Shown: piece by piece, positions 39,901-48,900 of the stretch
Position numbering within the stretch: position 1 is the stretch's first letter
Layout: each line of letters opens with the position of its first letter
From: Verrucomicrobiota bacterium JB023
Lineage (GTDB): Bacteria; Verrucomicrobiota; Verrucomicrobiia; Verrucomicrobiales; Akkermansiaceae
DNA length: 64,000 nucleotides
Reading direction: 5' to 3'
NCBI GenBank assembly: GCA_030673895.1
Contig: JAUTCR010000067.1
Coordinates: 1-64,000 of the forward strand
Position numbers and translations under genes: made by a program
Notes under the pieces: model-generated
Database searches by the model: none
Told to the model about the DNA's origin: nothing
What the model saw: only the letters and a program-made list of their open reading frames with translations

Positions 39901-40388
39901 CTGCGATTAATCAGCTCGGTGGTGCGCACGAAGCCGTAGGATGCGGAGAAGCGCCAGCGGTAGCGAATCACTAGATCCAATCCGTCATGCCTCTCCTCGA
40001 AGATCACCTCATCACTGGTGACACTTTTCGAGAGTCGTCGCTCTCCATCCGCATTCTGCCGAAGCGATGGGGTGAAGGGATTCCACAGAATGTCGCCGGA
40101 TTGCAGGGCTGTCCATGGGCCCGTGCTATTCCAGCTGTCCATGATCTTATCGACAGTCTGGTAAGGGAAGAGGGAGTTCTCAGCCGATTCCCGGCCGGCG
40201 GCCAGCGAGCCGTGGCTGCTGAGGAACATCCACTGGTCGCCCGGACTAACGAGGCTGAAGAAAAAAGGCTCGAAGGTTTCGAGGTGCTCAATGGTTACGT
40301 AATCCTGCGGCGCGGAAGCCTCTGCCTGTCGTGCCGGCGGGGGCGAGGGCAAGGGTGAGCTGTTATCTGAAAGAGATGAGGTGGACAT
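36984..40388 (-). CDS. Large GH94-like/glycoside-phosphorylase-like protein
   Basis: GNWRDIFQNWKALALSFPEYL, IGYWGDHQIIYLLKLLE, GGGIWMNTQRPEWNDANNALAGPGLSVVTTAYLHRY. Start chosen at 40388 (MSTSSLSDNS). Confidence 0.65.
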   Translation of the reverse strand: MSTSSLSDNSSPLPSPPPARQAEASAPQDYVTIEHLETFEPFFFSLVSPGDQWMFLSSHGSLAAGRESAENSLFPYQTVDKIMDSWNSTGPWTALQSGDILWNPFTPSLRQNADGERRLSKSVTSDEVIFEERHDGLDLVIRYRWRFSASYGFVRTTELINRSEREVPLRLVDGIDNFLPAGVSNRTQLQYSCLADGYKHSELLADGRLLIHRLASGITDEPKPLESLLATTVWTHGLEGSRTLLTRPDALTFLRGQHVEDRARARGKRGAFFLAHEVTLAPRQSLRWHIVADINKTQAETAKLLQRLNEPESFLADVFTDIEQGRQALFQLVASSDGVQHSAERDVALYHYQNTLCNIMRGGVPEDGYSLRRAPFLNYLQTQNRPLASRHEETLLSLPESLPRRELLARLSETGDVDLLRLATEYLPLVMSRRHGDPSRPWNRFFIRNLKGNESDRHHYEGNWRDIFQNWKALALSFPEYLPAFISKFLNASTIDGYNPYRVTSEGVDWEVPDPEDPWASIGYWGDHQIIYLLKLLEMKAGIHPKNLANNLDKPNFVFVDVPYRLKSWEEILANPRASIRFDWERHENLHTAREEEGADAFLLRTPSGEIVRATMLEKLLIPALVKLANLVPGGGIWMNTQRPEWNDANNALAGPGLSVVTTAYLHRYFSFLKSTLGEQAASSYQLSPPLARFLTELGAGLASPRWLEVNDLNGEERFQLAKKLGLAGQQYREAVYAIAEQDKTSVSAEALLSFLERASVCLRATLRENQRPDGLWHAYNVLVADGDSFTLRHLQLMLEGQVAILTSGILGTEEAADLLDRLATSKLRSDRHPTYTLYPDAEIDGFLESNQVTPSAALAIPGLAKLIAVGDESLLVEDSTCGFRFHADLTNAAELDNRVTKLSTRHPALEADRAAILALYEETFQHRMFTGRSGRMFSYEGLGCVYWHMVSKLLVATQEVALSAVGQETFHRLAASYHQIQSGLGFRQTARSYGAFPHDPYSHSPGHGGAQQPGLTGHAKEGIIARFGELGVRFERGLIRFQPKLLRRSELTTANPSHPEQGSLRFTYANTPIIYSESTEATDYEATVFFIDGGHKIFPQALLSREVTCYLVSRDISLKRIEVTIPSSCLLDV

Positions 40389-40890
40389 GCGTTGTCGATT
40401 AGGAAGTTGTGCGGAGGCGACCCGCAGGCGGGGGCATGTGAGCTTGAGCGACAGCGGTTGCAGGAAGTTGCATAGCACGGTTTCGCTGTGGCGGACAACC
40501 ATGATTCATAGAATTTAAGAAGAGCGGGCCTTGTTCGATAAAAGCTGGCAAAGCAAAAAAGAGAATTGCTCCAGCGAGGAGCTTTGGCTGTCGGATGAAC
40601 CGCCTTGAGAGCCACCGTTCGAAGAAACGAACGTTACATCGATCGCTCTTCGTGCTCTCGATTCAGAGGGGGACCTGCGGGAAAAGACGTGGATGCAAGT
40701 GAACGGGGCAAGTGTTAAGAATTCTAATTCATTGAGCACGAAAGGTTTGATGGGTTGTCTCTCGTGGAAAAAGACAAGATGGTAAAAAAGTCTTTCAGGC
40801 TTGCATTTCTGGCATCATTCCTGCATACATTGCCTCGTTATTTGCGGGACCGCTTAAATTGGGTTGAGCGTTACTTTCAAGCAACCGGCA

Positions 40891-40932
40891 AGACCTCCCT
40901 CGGATTTGACTATCCAGGGAGGTCTCTTTTTT
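40891..40932 (+). terminator. Strong intrinsic terminator with no clear upstream gene
   Basis: AGACCTCCCT / AGGGAGGTCT 10-bp stem followed by CTTTTTT. Confidence 0.85.
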
Positions 40933-40997
40933 GCCGCAGTGTTTCGCGCTTGTCCTAAAAGTCAGCATTCTCTAATACTTTAGCTAATTGTTTAGCG

Positions 40998-43436
40998 ATG
41001 AGTATTCTGCCTGCTGCGTCTTTCGCATTATCAATCGGCCTCGCCTTATTGGCGAAGGGAGAGCCAGTGTTTTTCCCCAACGGCGACTTCACAGTCGGCG
41101 GGGGTGCCTCTTGGTCAGAGCTTAGCGGGGAAGGCGACTTTCTCTTCACCTACCCAGAAACAGGCGGAAATCCCGGTGGATTTGTCGAGATTGACCAGGT
41201 TCCCGGGAGTGGGGGTTTTGGAATCCTCATCTCGGACGGCAACGAGGTGACGCCGCTCACCACGCTCGGTCTGGTGGCCGGCGGCTTTTACACCTTTAGC
41301 CTCGATATGCTGATCGTCGACGGCAGCGAGATCGGGGGGGTGAAAGTGGATTTCTATTCGGGTGATTCGTTGATTGCCTCGACTGGAGACATGCGACTCG
41401 AGACGATCGGTGATGGCACCAGTTGGGAGTCCTACGATTATCTTGTCGAAATTCCCCCCCAAGCCGATGGGCTGAAGGCCGTCCTGCTATGGGGAGAGGG
41501 GGCGATCGTGGGCTACGACAATATCAGGGTGGATGATGAGGCGATTCTCCCGGTCTCTGACATCCCGGACGCCGATTTTTCGGCAAGCGATTCGACGGCT
41601 TTCTGGGACTTTGATAGTGGGTTTGGAACTCTATCCGCTAGCTTCCCGGCTACGGGAGGCAATCTTGACGGCCACGCCGTGATTGACCACTCAACCAATG
41701 ATGGAGGGTTCGGCGTCCTCGTCTCGAATTCGGATCAACCCCTTTCGTTGGCGGCGCTCGGATTAGTTCCGGGCGAGTCCTATCGCTTCAGTCAAGATAT
41801 GAAGATCCTCGGAGGCTCATCCGGAGCGATTGGTGGATTGAAGGTCGATTTCTTCAATACCTGGAACTACAGCCTGCCTGATGGGGTCCCCGTCAGCTCG
41901 ACCACGGACCTGAGGCCGGACCTCATTGGTGACGGTTCGACTTGGGAGACTTATGACTTCACGGTCACCGTCCCGGAGAACGCGAGTGGTTTCAAAATCG
42001 TCCCCCTCTGGGGACCCGGCTCAATCGTTGGCTACGACAACATCGCCGTCGATCCCGAGCCATTAGGAAGCGCGCCGATTACCGAGATACCGAATGGTGA
42101 CTTCGGTTCGAATGGTTTGGCTTGGTCGCCCGTCGGGGTGGAGCACACCACCTTTTCCTACCCGACGGAGGGAGGTCACCCCGGAGGGTTCGGCATCATG
42201 GACAATGATGGAGCGGGCTACGGCGTGTGGGTGGCCAATGGGGGCGCGGAGATTCCGCTGTCGGGTCTTAATTTGCAGCCAGGAGAAGCCTACGTCTTTA
42301 GCCAGGACATGAAGCTCATCCGCGGCGAAAACATCGGGGGGCTTAAGGTTGAGTTCTTCGCCCAAGGCGTTGAGATAGCGGAGACGGCGGACTTGTATCT
42401 TCCTCTCTCCGGCGATGGGTCGGAGTGGGCAAGCTATGAATTCACGGTGAGCATCCCCGAGGAGGCTGATGCCTTCAAGCTGGTGCCGCTCTGGGGGCCG
42501 GGGTCGGCGGTGGGCTTCGATAATTTCATGGTGAGTGACCAGCCGGTCTCCCTTCCTCCCATACGGAACGCCTCCTTTGAGGACGGAGGACTGCACTGGT
42601 ATCAGGAGGGTGAGGGGACTGCCTTCAGTTTCGCCCCTTCCGGTGGCAACCCCGGAGCTTACGCGGTCATGGCCAATGAGGGGTATGGATACGGTGTCCT
42701 GGTGGCCAACGGAGGAGCCGAGATCGGATTGCAGGAGCTGGGGATGACGGCGGGGATGACCTATCGCTTCTCACAGGATATGGTGATCCTTGAGGGCAGT
42801 GCCATCGGTGGTTTTAAGGTGGATTTCTTCGCGGGCGGGGAGCTGGTGGGGAGCACTGGAGATCTCTTTCCGACTCCAGCTGCGCCGGCAGGGGCCTGGG
42901 CAAGCTACGACTTCGAGGTGTCCATCCCGGCAGCGGTGGAAAGCCTCAAGGTGGTTCTTCTTTGGGCGGAAGGCGCTACGGTGGGCTTCGACAACATCAC
43001 CTACTCCAGCGAGCCGCTCGCGGTACCCGACACCTTCGCGGATTGGATCGCCGCTTATCCGGGGGTTGGCGAGGAAACAGGCTTTCTTGATGATCCTGAC
43101 GGGGATGGCTTGAGCAATGGGGTGGAAAACCTTTTCGGCTCGGACCCGTCCGCCTTCTCGCCTGGGCTTCTTGTGAGCCGGAGGGAGGGGAATCGCTTCA
43201 TCATAACCCACCCGTCAGGTGAGGCCGCGAGTGACGTGGGGGGACCAATCTATCATTGGTCGACTAACTTGGAGAATTTCCATCCCGACGGGGCCAGCGT
43301 GGGCGGTGTTGAAGTTATTTTCTCAATCGCGGAGGATACACCCGCCGAGGGCATGGTCGAGGTTTCGGCCAATGTGGACGGTGGCTTGCCTCCTGCCCTA
43401 TTCCTCCGGGTATCTGCTGTGCAGGCACTCCCTTAG
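40998..43436 (+). CDS. Secreted protein with four tandem beta-sandwich-like repeats and a calcium-binding-type linker
   Basis: Four repeats of about 165 aa each with FSxDMxIxxGxxIGGxKVxFF...WxSYxFxVxIP...VGxDNI; then FLDDPDGDGLSNGVENLFGSDPS. Confidence 0.85.
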   Translation: MSILPAASFALSIGLALLAKGEPVFFPNGDFTVGGGASWSELSGEGDFLFTYPETGGNPGGFVEIDQVPGSGGFGILISDGNEVTPLTTLGLVAGGFYTFSLDMLIVDGSEIGGVKVDFYSGDSLIASTGDMRLETIGDGTSWESYDYLVEIPPQADGLKAVLLWGEGAIVGYDNIRVDDEAILPVSDIPDADFSASDSTAFWDFDSGFGTLSASFPATGGNLDGHAVIDHSTNDGGFGVLVSNSDQPLSLAALGLVPGESYRFSQDMKILGGSSGAIGGLKVDFFNTWNYSLPDGVPVSSTTDLRPDLIGDGSTWETYDFTVTVPENASGFKIVPLWGPGSIVGYDNIAVDPEPLGSAPITEIPNGDFGSNGLAWSPVGVEHTTFSYPTEGGHPGGFGIMDNDGAGYGVWVANGGAEIPLSGLNLQPGEAYVFSQDMKLIRGENIGGLKVEFFAQGVEIAETADLYLPLSGDGSEWASYEFTVSIPEEADAFKLVPLWGPGSAVGFDNFMVSDQPVSLPPIRNASFEDGGLHWYQEGEGTAFSFAPSGGNPGAYAVMANEGYGYGVLVANGGAEIGLQELGMTAGMTYRFSQDMVILEGSAIGGFKVDFFAGGELVGSTGDLFPTPAAPAGAWASYDFEVSIPAAVESLKVVLLWAEGATVGFDNITYSSEPLAVPDTFADWIAAYPGVGEETGFLDDPDGDGLSNGVENLFGSDPSAFSPGLLVSRREGNRFIITHPSGEAASDVGGPIYHWSTNLENFHPDGASVGGVEVIFSIAEDTPAEGMVEVSANVDGGLPPALFLRVSAVQALP

Positions 43437-43520
43437 CGGGAGTCCAGCCGGCGGGGTGCGGGCGCCGGCTTGTCCCGAATTTGAGTTTTACGGGGCGAGG
43501 TGCTGCTCTCAAGGGCGCGC

Positions 43521-43554
43521 AAAAAAGCCTGGCCACAGGGCCAGGCTCTTTTTT
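43521..43554. terminator. Bidirectional-type intrinsic terminator
   Basis: AAAAAAGCCTGGCC-ACAG-GGCCAGGCTCTTTTTT. Confidence 0.9.
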
Positions 43555-43676
43555 GGGGGGTGGGGGCTATTGGGGGTTGTTGGGGGCAGGAGTTGGGGAA
43601 CTCCGGGGATTACTGGGGGCTAGTTGGGGGTTGGGGAATGGGGATTTCGGGGATTAATTGCTTCTTTATTGGGGGG
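43555..43676 (+). repeat. G-run array (G-quadruplex-prone, decayed short tandem repeat)
   Basis: Twelve runs of at least 4 G with starts at 43555, 43562, 43572, 43582, 43595, 43605, 43615, 43626, 43633, 43640, 43649 and 43671. Confidence 0.85.
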
Positions 43677-43992
43677 CAATGAGACGTTTGAAATCTTTAG
43701 GGAGTGTTTGGAATATCTTGCTGGAGCAATCAACTCGGATGCTGAATCGGCGAAGGCGAGCGCATTTGCTTTCTCCTCCGCCATCGTCCCAGCTCGCTGT
43801 CCACTGAGATGTTGGCAAGCTCCGAAAATTGCGGACACCATGAGTAAGAGTTGGAAGGTCTGTTGGTTCCGGCTCATCATGGTTAACTTACTCCCTCGGT
43901 TGACGTAGGGAGGAAAACAGAACTTGTAATAGTGTGCAACATAATTCCAAAAAAATTGCACTTTAGTGGCCAGAATCGGCCGAATATCCCCT

Positions 43993-45708
43993 CTATTTGA
44001 AGAGGGAATCGACTCCCATAGCGGAATTTCGCAAATTTGACGGAAGAGCCTTCTGCGAGCGGTTCTTGAAAAAGCGATAGAGGAAGCTCAGGAGATTCAG
44101 GGTGATGACCCTATCGAGGAAGTTCCGGTAGCCTCGCTGGCGTCGTAGGAAGATGCGAGAGAAGATAAGAAGCTGCCTCCGGTTGAGTGGGGAGGGGTCG
44201 AAGAAGGTCTTTACGCGGTAGCGAGCCCTGACTTGGCGAGGCCAGGCTTTCTTATAGTCCCGCTTGGCTTGCTTGATTTCCTCGACGAGTTGCTCGTCAT
44301 AGCTCGTGAAGTAATAGGTGCGGGCCAAGTGGATGAGCTGGCAGGTATCCCGCATGAAGCGCAGGTCATCGCTGGGCCACCCTGCCTTTTCGGCCAATTC
44401 GATGATGCGCGGGAAGCGGCGCATGCTCCCGGCAGACTGTTGGATAGCGTCTTCGTGGTCGGTTACAAAGTGTCGCAGGAGCTTGCGCACCGGCGAGTGG
44501 AGGTAAATGGAGTCCCAGTAAACATGCAGCAAGGGGGGGAGACGCACCCGCCGGAAGAAGAGTTTCTGCCGGGCATACTCGGGGATGTAATAGAGATTGA
44601 GGATGACGTGCCGGGTGTGATTGAGCATCTCAATGGCTGAGGCGGCGCGGTCGGGGCCCACGACCTTGGCGACTGATTGATCCGAGGAGAGACCGTGGCG
44701 GAAGACGTCGATGGCCACCTTAGTATTCAGCTCGGCCCAGAGAGCTTCCGGTTGCAGGAAGGTCAATCGTTTGAAGCGGTGCCAACCGCCTGTCTGGCAC
44801 CAGACTGAGATGCCCCTCATGTTTTCCGCATTGGCGAGCTCATCGCGGAGCTGCTCGCAATCCGGCCCGATCCAAGAGGGGAACTCACCTGCTCCCTCAT
44901 ATTCCCGCCGGGCCTGCAGCTCGAGAATCTTGGGGCCCTGATAGCGGAAGAAGGCGCGGTTGAGGGGAAGATGGCGAAAGAAATCGGACTCCCCGGGCTT
45001 CATGGAGAGAATGAAGCGGGGCGAGTCGATCCCGTCCAAGGCATCGGCCAATCGGCCACGGTGCCAGATGAGATCGCCAATCCGGTGCGCCCCGACAGTC
45101 CAGGTCCGCAGGATCAGATCCAGCTCCAGTCGTTCGGCGAGCGGCACCAGTTGCTTGAGGAAGGCGTTCACCTGCTTGGCATTGCGGAGGTGCAGCTCGG
45201 AGCGGAGGTCATCCTTGACGTCGAGGCCGTCGGATTCCCCGATGCGGAGAATCAATCCTTTCACCGAGGGATGGCGTTGTTGAAAGAGCTCGACGAGCTC
45301 GAGGAAAAAGTCGTTTCGGGCGGCAAAGGACGATCCCGTTTTGTCCCGAACTCCCTCGGAGAGGGTGAGAATGTCCACCGTGACCCAAGCCTGCAAATCA
45401 AGCTCGGCCAAGATGGCAAAGAGGGGATCGAAGCGTCGAGCGAGTGACTCAATACGATGATTCAGTTCCTCACCGTGCCAAGGGTGGGGCGTTAAGTGGG
45501 GGAGATCGTCGAGCGTCAGGGCATTGTAGCCCAGCTCGCGAGCGCGGGAGGCGAGATGGCGGAAATCCGATTCCAGCTTTTGCCAAAATTCGTCGGCCTC
45601 GGGGCCTTCCAAGGGGAGGTGGTCGAAGGGAATTTTTGACCAATTGATCAGCGCGGACTGCATTCCGCGGAAAAAAGGACCGATGGCGTCAAGGAGGAAT
45701 AGATTCAC
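43993..45708 (-). CDS. Predicted TIM-barrel glycosidase-like protein of unknown family
   Basis: 571 aa; LDLQAWVTVDILTLSEGV, VKGLILRIGESDG, GISVWCQTGGWHRFKRL: barrel-like acidic motifs. No family recognised with certainty. Confidence 0.6.
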   Translation of the reverse strand: MNLFLLDAIGPFFRGMQSALINWSKIPFDHLPLEGPEADEFWQKLESDFRHLASRARELGYNALTLDDLPHLTPHPWHGEELNHRIESLARRFDPLFAILAELDLQAWVTVDILTLSEGVRDKTGSSFAARNDFFLELVELFQQRHPSVKGLILRIGESDGLDVKDDLRSELHLRNAKQVNAFLKQLVPLAERLELDLILRTWTVGAHRIGDLIWHRGRLADALDGIDSPRFILSMKPGESDFFRHLPLNRAFFRYQGPKILELQARREYEGAGEFPSWIGPDCEQLRDELANAENMRGISVWCQTGGWHRFKRLTFLQPEALWAELNTKVAIDVFRHGLSSDQSVAKVVGPDRAASAIEMLNHTRHVILNLYYIPEYARQKLFFRRVRLPPLLHVYWDSIYLHSPVRKLLRHFVTDHEDAIQQSAGSMRRFPRIIELAEKAGWPSDDLRFMRDTCQLIHLARTYYFTSYDEQLVEEIKQAKRDYKKAWPRQVRARYRVKTFFDPSPLNRRQLLIFSRIFLRRQRGYRNFLDRVITLNLLSFLYRFFKNRSQKALPSNLRNSAMGVDSLFK

Positions 45709-45741
45709 TGCTGGAGGAAATTCTAGCTGGAAGGTGGTAAT

Positions 45742-45771
45742 TTGACTCGTGACGGTTCCGTCACGTAAAAT
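45742..45771 (+). promoter_or_regulatory. Candidate sigma70 promoter with palindromic operator filling the spacer
   Basis: TTGACT (45742-45747), CGTGACGG-TT-CCGTCACG (45748-45765), TAAAAT (45766-45771). Confidence 0.6.
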
Positions 45772-45777
45772 TTATAA

Positions 45778-45902
45778 AATTCGCTGTAACGATTGGATGT
45801 AGAGGACGTAAGTAATTGCGAGGAAGCTTGCTTCTCTCTTCAAAACAACGCCGTCCCCTAACCAAGGCTCTTTCTTTTGGGAGAGCCTTGGTTCTTTTCT
45901 CC
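45778..45902 (+). ncRNA. Candidate small RNA
   Basis: Follows the predicted promoter; internal GAAGC-TT-GCTTC hairpin; ends in AACCAAGGCTCT/AGAGCCTTGGTT 12-bp stem plus CTTTTCT. No ORF; both neighbouring genes are on the minus strand. Confidence 0.5.
45860..45900 (+). terminator. Terminator-like hairpin of the candidate sRNA
   Basis: 12-bp stem 45860-45871/45882-45893, then CTTTTCT. Confidence 0.65.
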
Positions 45903-45916
45903 AGTCGCTGCGGAAT

Positions 45917-45962
45917 AAAAAAACGGCCGGTCTCTTCGCGGGGAAAAGACGTGGCCGTATCG
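45917..45962 (-). terminator. Intrinsic terminator of the PVC dehydrogenase gene
   Basis: Minus strand ACGGCC...GTCTT...AAGAGAC..GGCCGT followed by TTTTTT. Confidence 0.7.
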
Positions 45963-45991
45963 TGACTTCCATTCGCTGGAGGTCGTCAGGT

Positions 45992-48900
45992 TTAAGATTT
46001 GCCGAGAATCATCTTCACCGTTGTGAGTCCGATGAGGACGAGGAAGACGATCGCGAAAAGAGGCATTGGGAATTCGAAATCAGATTCGCCCTTCGGCATC
46101 TTCACGTCCGGGCCGATGGCGGATTTGAGTTCGGTTGGGCCCTGTTTTGCTGCTGGTTCGGGCTCTGCCTCGGCGGGGTCCTTGAGGTCGGCCACGGTCA
46201 GCATGGGCTGGCCAGCTTCATCGCGGAGGGCCGCGACCTCGTCGGGAGAGACGGGAGAAGCACTGTTGCCGAAGGAATTCCGGACATAGGTGAGAACAGC
46301 GGCGATTTGCTCATCAGTTTGATAAGCCATCGGAGGCATGATGTTGTTGTAGGTCTCGCCCTTGACCTCGATCTCGCCCTGCAGGCCGCGAAGCTGCATG
46401 CGAATCAGGTTTTCCACCGGGCCGGTAACCCACTCGGATCCGGCGAGGGGAGGGAAGGCTCCGGGGACGCCGGCTCCATTCGCTTGGTGACAGGCGGTGC
46501 AGGTGGCGTAGGCGGTCTTGCCGACTTCCCAGAAGTCGGAGTCAATGCCTTCGGGGATGCCGCCAGCAGCATTGGCTGCGTCGGCTTCAGCGGGAGCGGG
46601 TGTGGTGGTTTCTTCGGCCATCTCTTCTTTTTCCGGTGCAGGGAATGGATGATAGGGTTTTGGGTCTTGAGCAAGTGGTTTTTTGATGGCGGGTTCGACC
46701 TTCAGGGTATTGAGGTAGGCCACGAGGTCTCGGATCTCGCTTGAGGCAAGCAGTGGGCCCATGGGCGGCATGGGAGAGGTCGGGTCGCTGGTATTGGCGA
46801 TGTCCTGGGTCTTGATACGGAGCGCCTCGCCCTCGACGAGCAGGTCCACGTGGTCGGCAGTGCGCTCTAGGAGGGTGCCGGAGAGGATCTCATCGTTGGT
46901 GAGTTTGATTGTCAGGGGCGCAAACCCGCTGGCAATGGTGTCGGAGGGGCGGATGAGTGCCTCCAAGAGGTAGCGATGGCTCTGCTGGCCTATCCCTGCC
47001 AAATGGGGGCCGGCCATATTGGCTGCGTCTGCCTTGGGATCCACGGCATGGCAGCGGGCGCATTGGGCGGCGGGATGAGTCTCGAAGAGGCTCTTGCCAT
47101 GAGCGGGATCACCTCCCGCGAGAGCTGGGTAGAAGGGGGCCAGGGGATCATTGGGAGGCAGCGAGAGCTGGTAGTTCTCCAAGGCGATTTGGACGGCGGG
47201 CTCGTCGCGCGCTTGGGCCGAGGTGAGGAGCTCAAGGAGAATGCGGGGATCCCCATCCCCCCGGGTGAAGAGCTCCAGGCGGTCGATGAGCCATTCTGCA
47301 GCCTGCGGGGAGGGGCTCCCGGCGAGGAGGGATATCGCGCCTCGGCGCAAGGTGAGTTGGTCGGACTTCAGTCCCTCTTTGAGCGCGGGCAGAGCCTCGG
47401 CGGGGGATGACTGGGCGAGGTGCTCGAGGGCGGCGAGGCGGAGCCCGGCAGGTTGGGAGGTGTCCTCGAAGAGGCTTTGGACGAGGGCCGGCAGGCCGTC
47501 GGGCTGTTGCTGGAGGAGCAGATCGAGGCCCAGCTTGCGGGCCTGTTCGCCGAGTTTTTTGTTTTTAACCAAGTCAATGACCTGTCGGGTGGAGAGGGAC
47601 TCGGGCAGGATGCCGTAGCTGGTGACCAGCGCGATGGCCTCCGAAGTGAGACGGCTTTCTCCCGCGAGCAGCGGTGCGAGATCCCGGGCGATAAGCGGCT
47701 CAATCTCGCTCTTGGGGCGCGGGCGCAGCGGTGCGTAGCGGCCGAGGGATTGGTCGACGGGATGGGGGGATGTCCATTGCTCGAGGAGCCGGAGGGCCTC
47801 TCGGCGGATGGGGAGGGCGACGTTCTCGTCCAGCGCGACGGTCATGAGACGTTTGGCGTTCTCAGCGGTGCCGAGGCGGAAGAGGGAGTGGATAAGGCGA
47901 CGGAAGACCAAGGAGGGGAGCTTGTTCTTTCCGCCCTGTAGGACTTGGTCCGCGACGGCGGCCAAGGCAGGGCGCGCGGCCTCGATGGGGCCATCATGGA
48001 TGGAGCGGATGGCCTCCGCTTGGATGCGGGGGTCGAGATCGAAAAGGAAATTAGCCACGCCGGGATCACCCAGGCGACGCAGAGCCAGAAGGGCGGCCAT
48101 CCGCGCGGAGGGTAGGGCGTGGCTGGAGAGCGAGGTCAGCTCCGTGGGATTGGAGCAACCACTCAGGCCGACCACAGCGGCATGGAGCAAATAGCGGTCA
48201 TTGGCCTTGCCTGCCTTGATAGCGAGACCGAGCAAAGGCTCGAAGGCTTGCGGAATGCGCTGGCGACCCAGGGCGAGGGCGGCATGGAAGCGGACGCGGG
48301 CGGAAGGGTCGGCCAGAGCTTCGAGCAGCGAGCTGCCATCAGTAAGGGGGGCTTCTCCCAGAGCGCGGGCAGCTTGCGCCCGCAATTCGGCCGAGGGATC
48401 CTTGAGGCTGGCAACCAGCAGGGAGGCGGCTCGCTCGTCGCGCTCCAGACGGGAGATCATCCAGAGGCCCCAGAGAGCATGGAGGCGGGGATAGGTCAGA
48501 GCCTCATTGTCCCCCGGGAGCAGATTTTGGGAGAGCGGGACACCGACCACTTGGTCGTCGAGACTGGGGAGTAAGGAAGCGTCTGCTCCATTCTCTTGCG
48601 GAGCGAGGAGCGTCGCAAAAATCCCGAGCCCGGTGGGGCGGCGGGCGAGCTCATATTGGGCGCGGAGGCGGATGCGGAAGTCCTCGTGGCCGATTAGCTC
48701 CGCCAATTCGTCATCGTCTCGCTCTTGGAAGCCTTCATCCATCAGCTGAGCGACCTCCTCTGCCTTCTCGTGAGGGCTGGAAGTTTCCAAGCTAATGACG
48801 CGACCCTTATTCGAGGAAGACCACCCGGTGACAAAATCGGTGATGTAAGCGCGGCCATCGTAGCCGAATTCGATATCCGTGGCCCCGAGACCCCAGAGAA

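Noticed and set aside
43500-43682. 60-aa plus-strand ORF rich in Gly/Trp
   Set aside because: Product of translating the terminator and the G-run array.
43620-43961. 113-aa minus-strand ORF with lipobox-like FGAC
   Set aside because: The C-terminus reads through the G-run array and there are no homologous features; support is too weak for a gene call.
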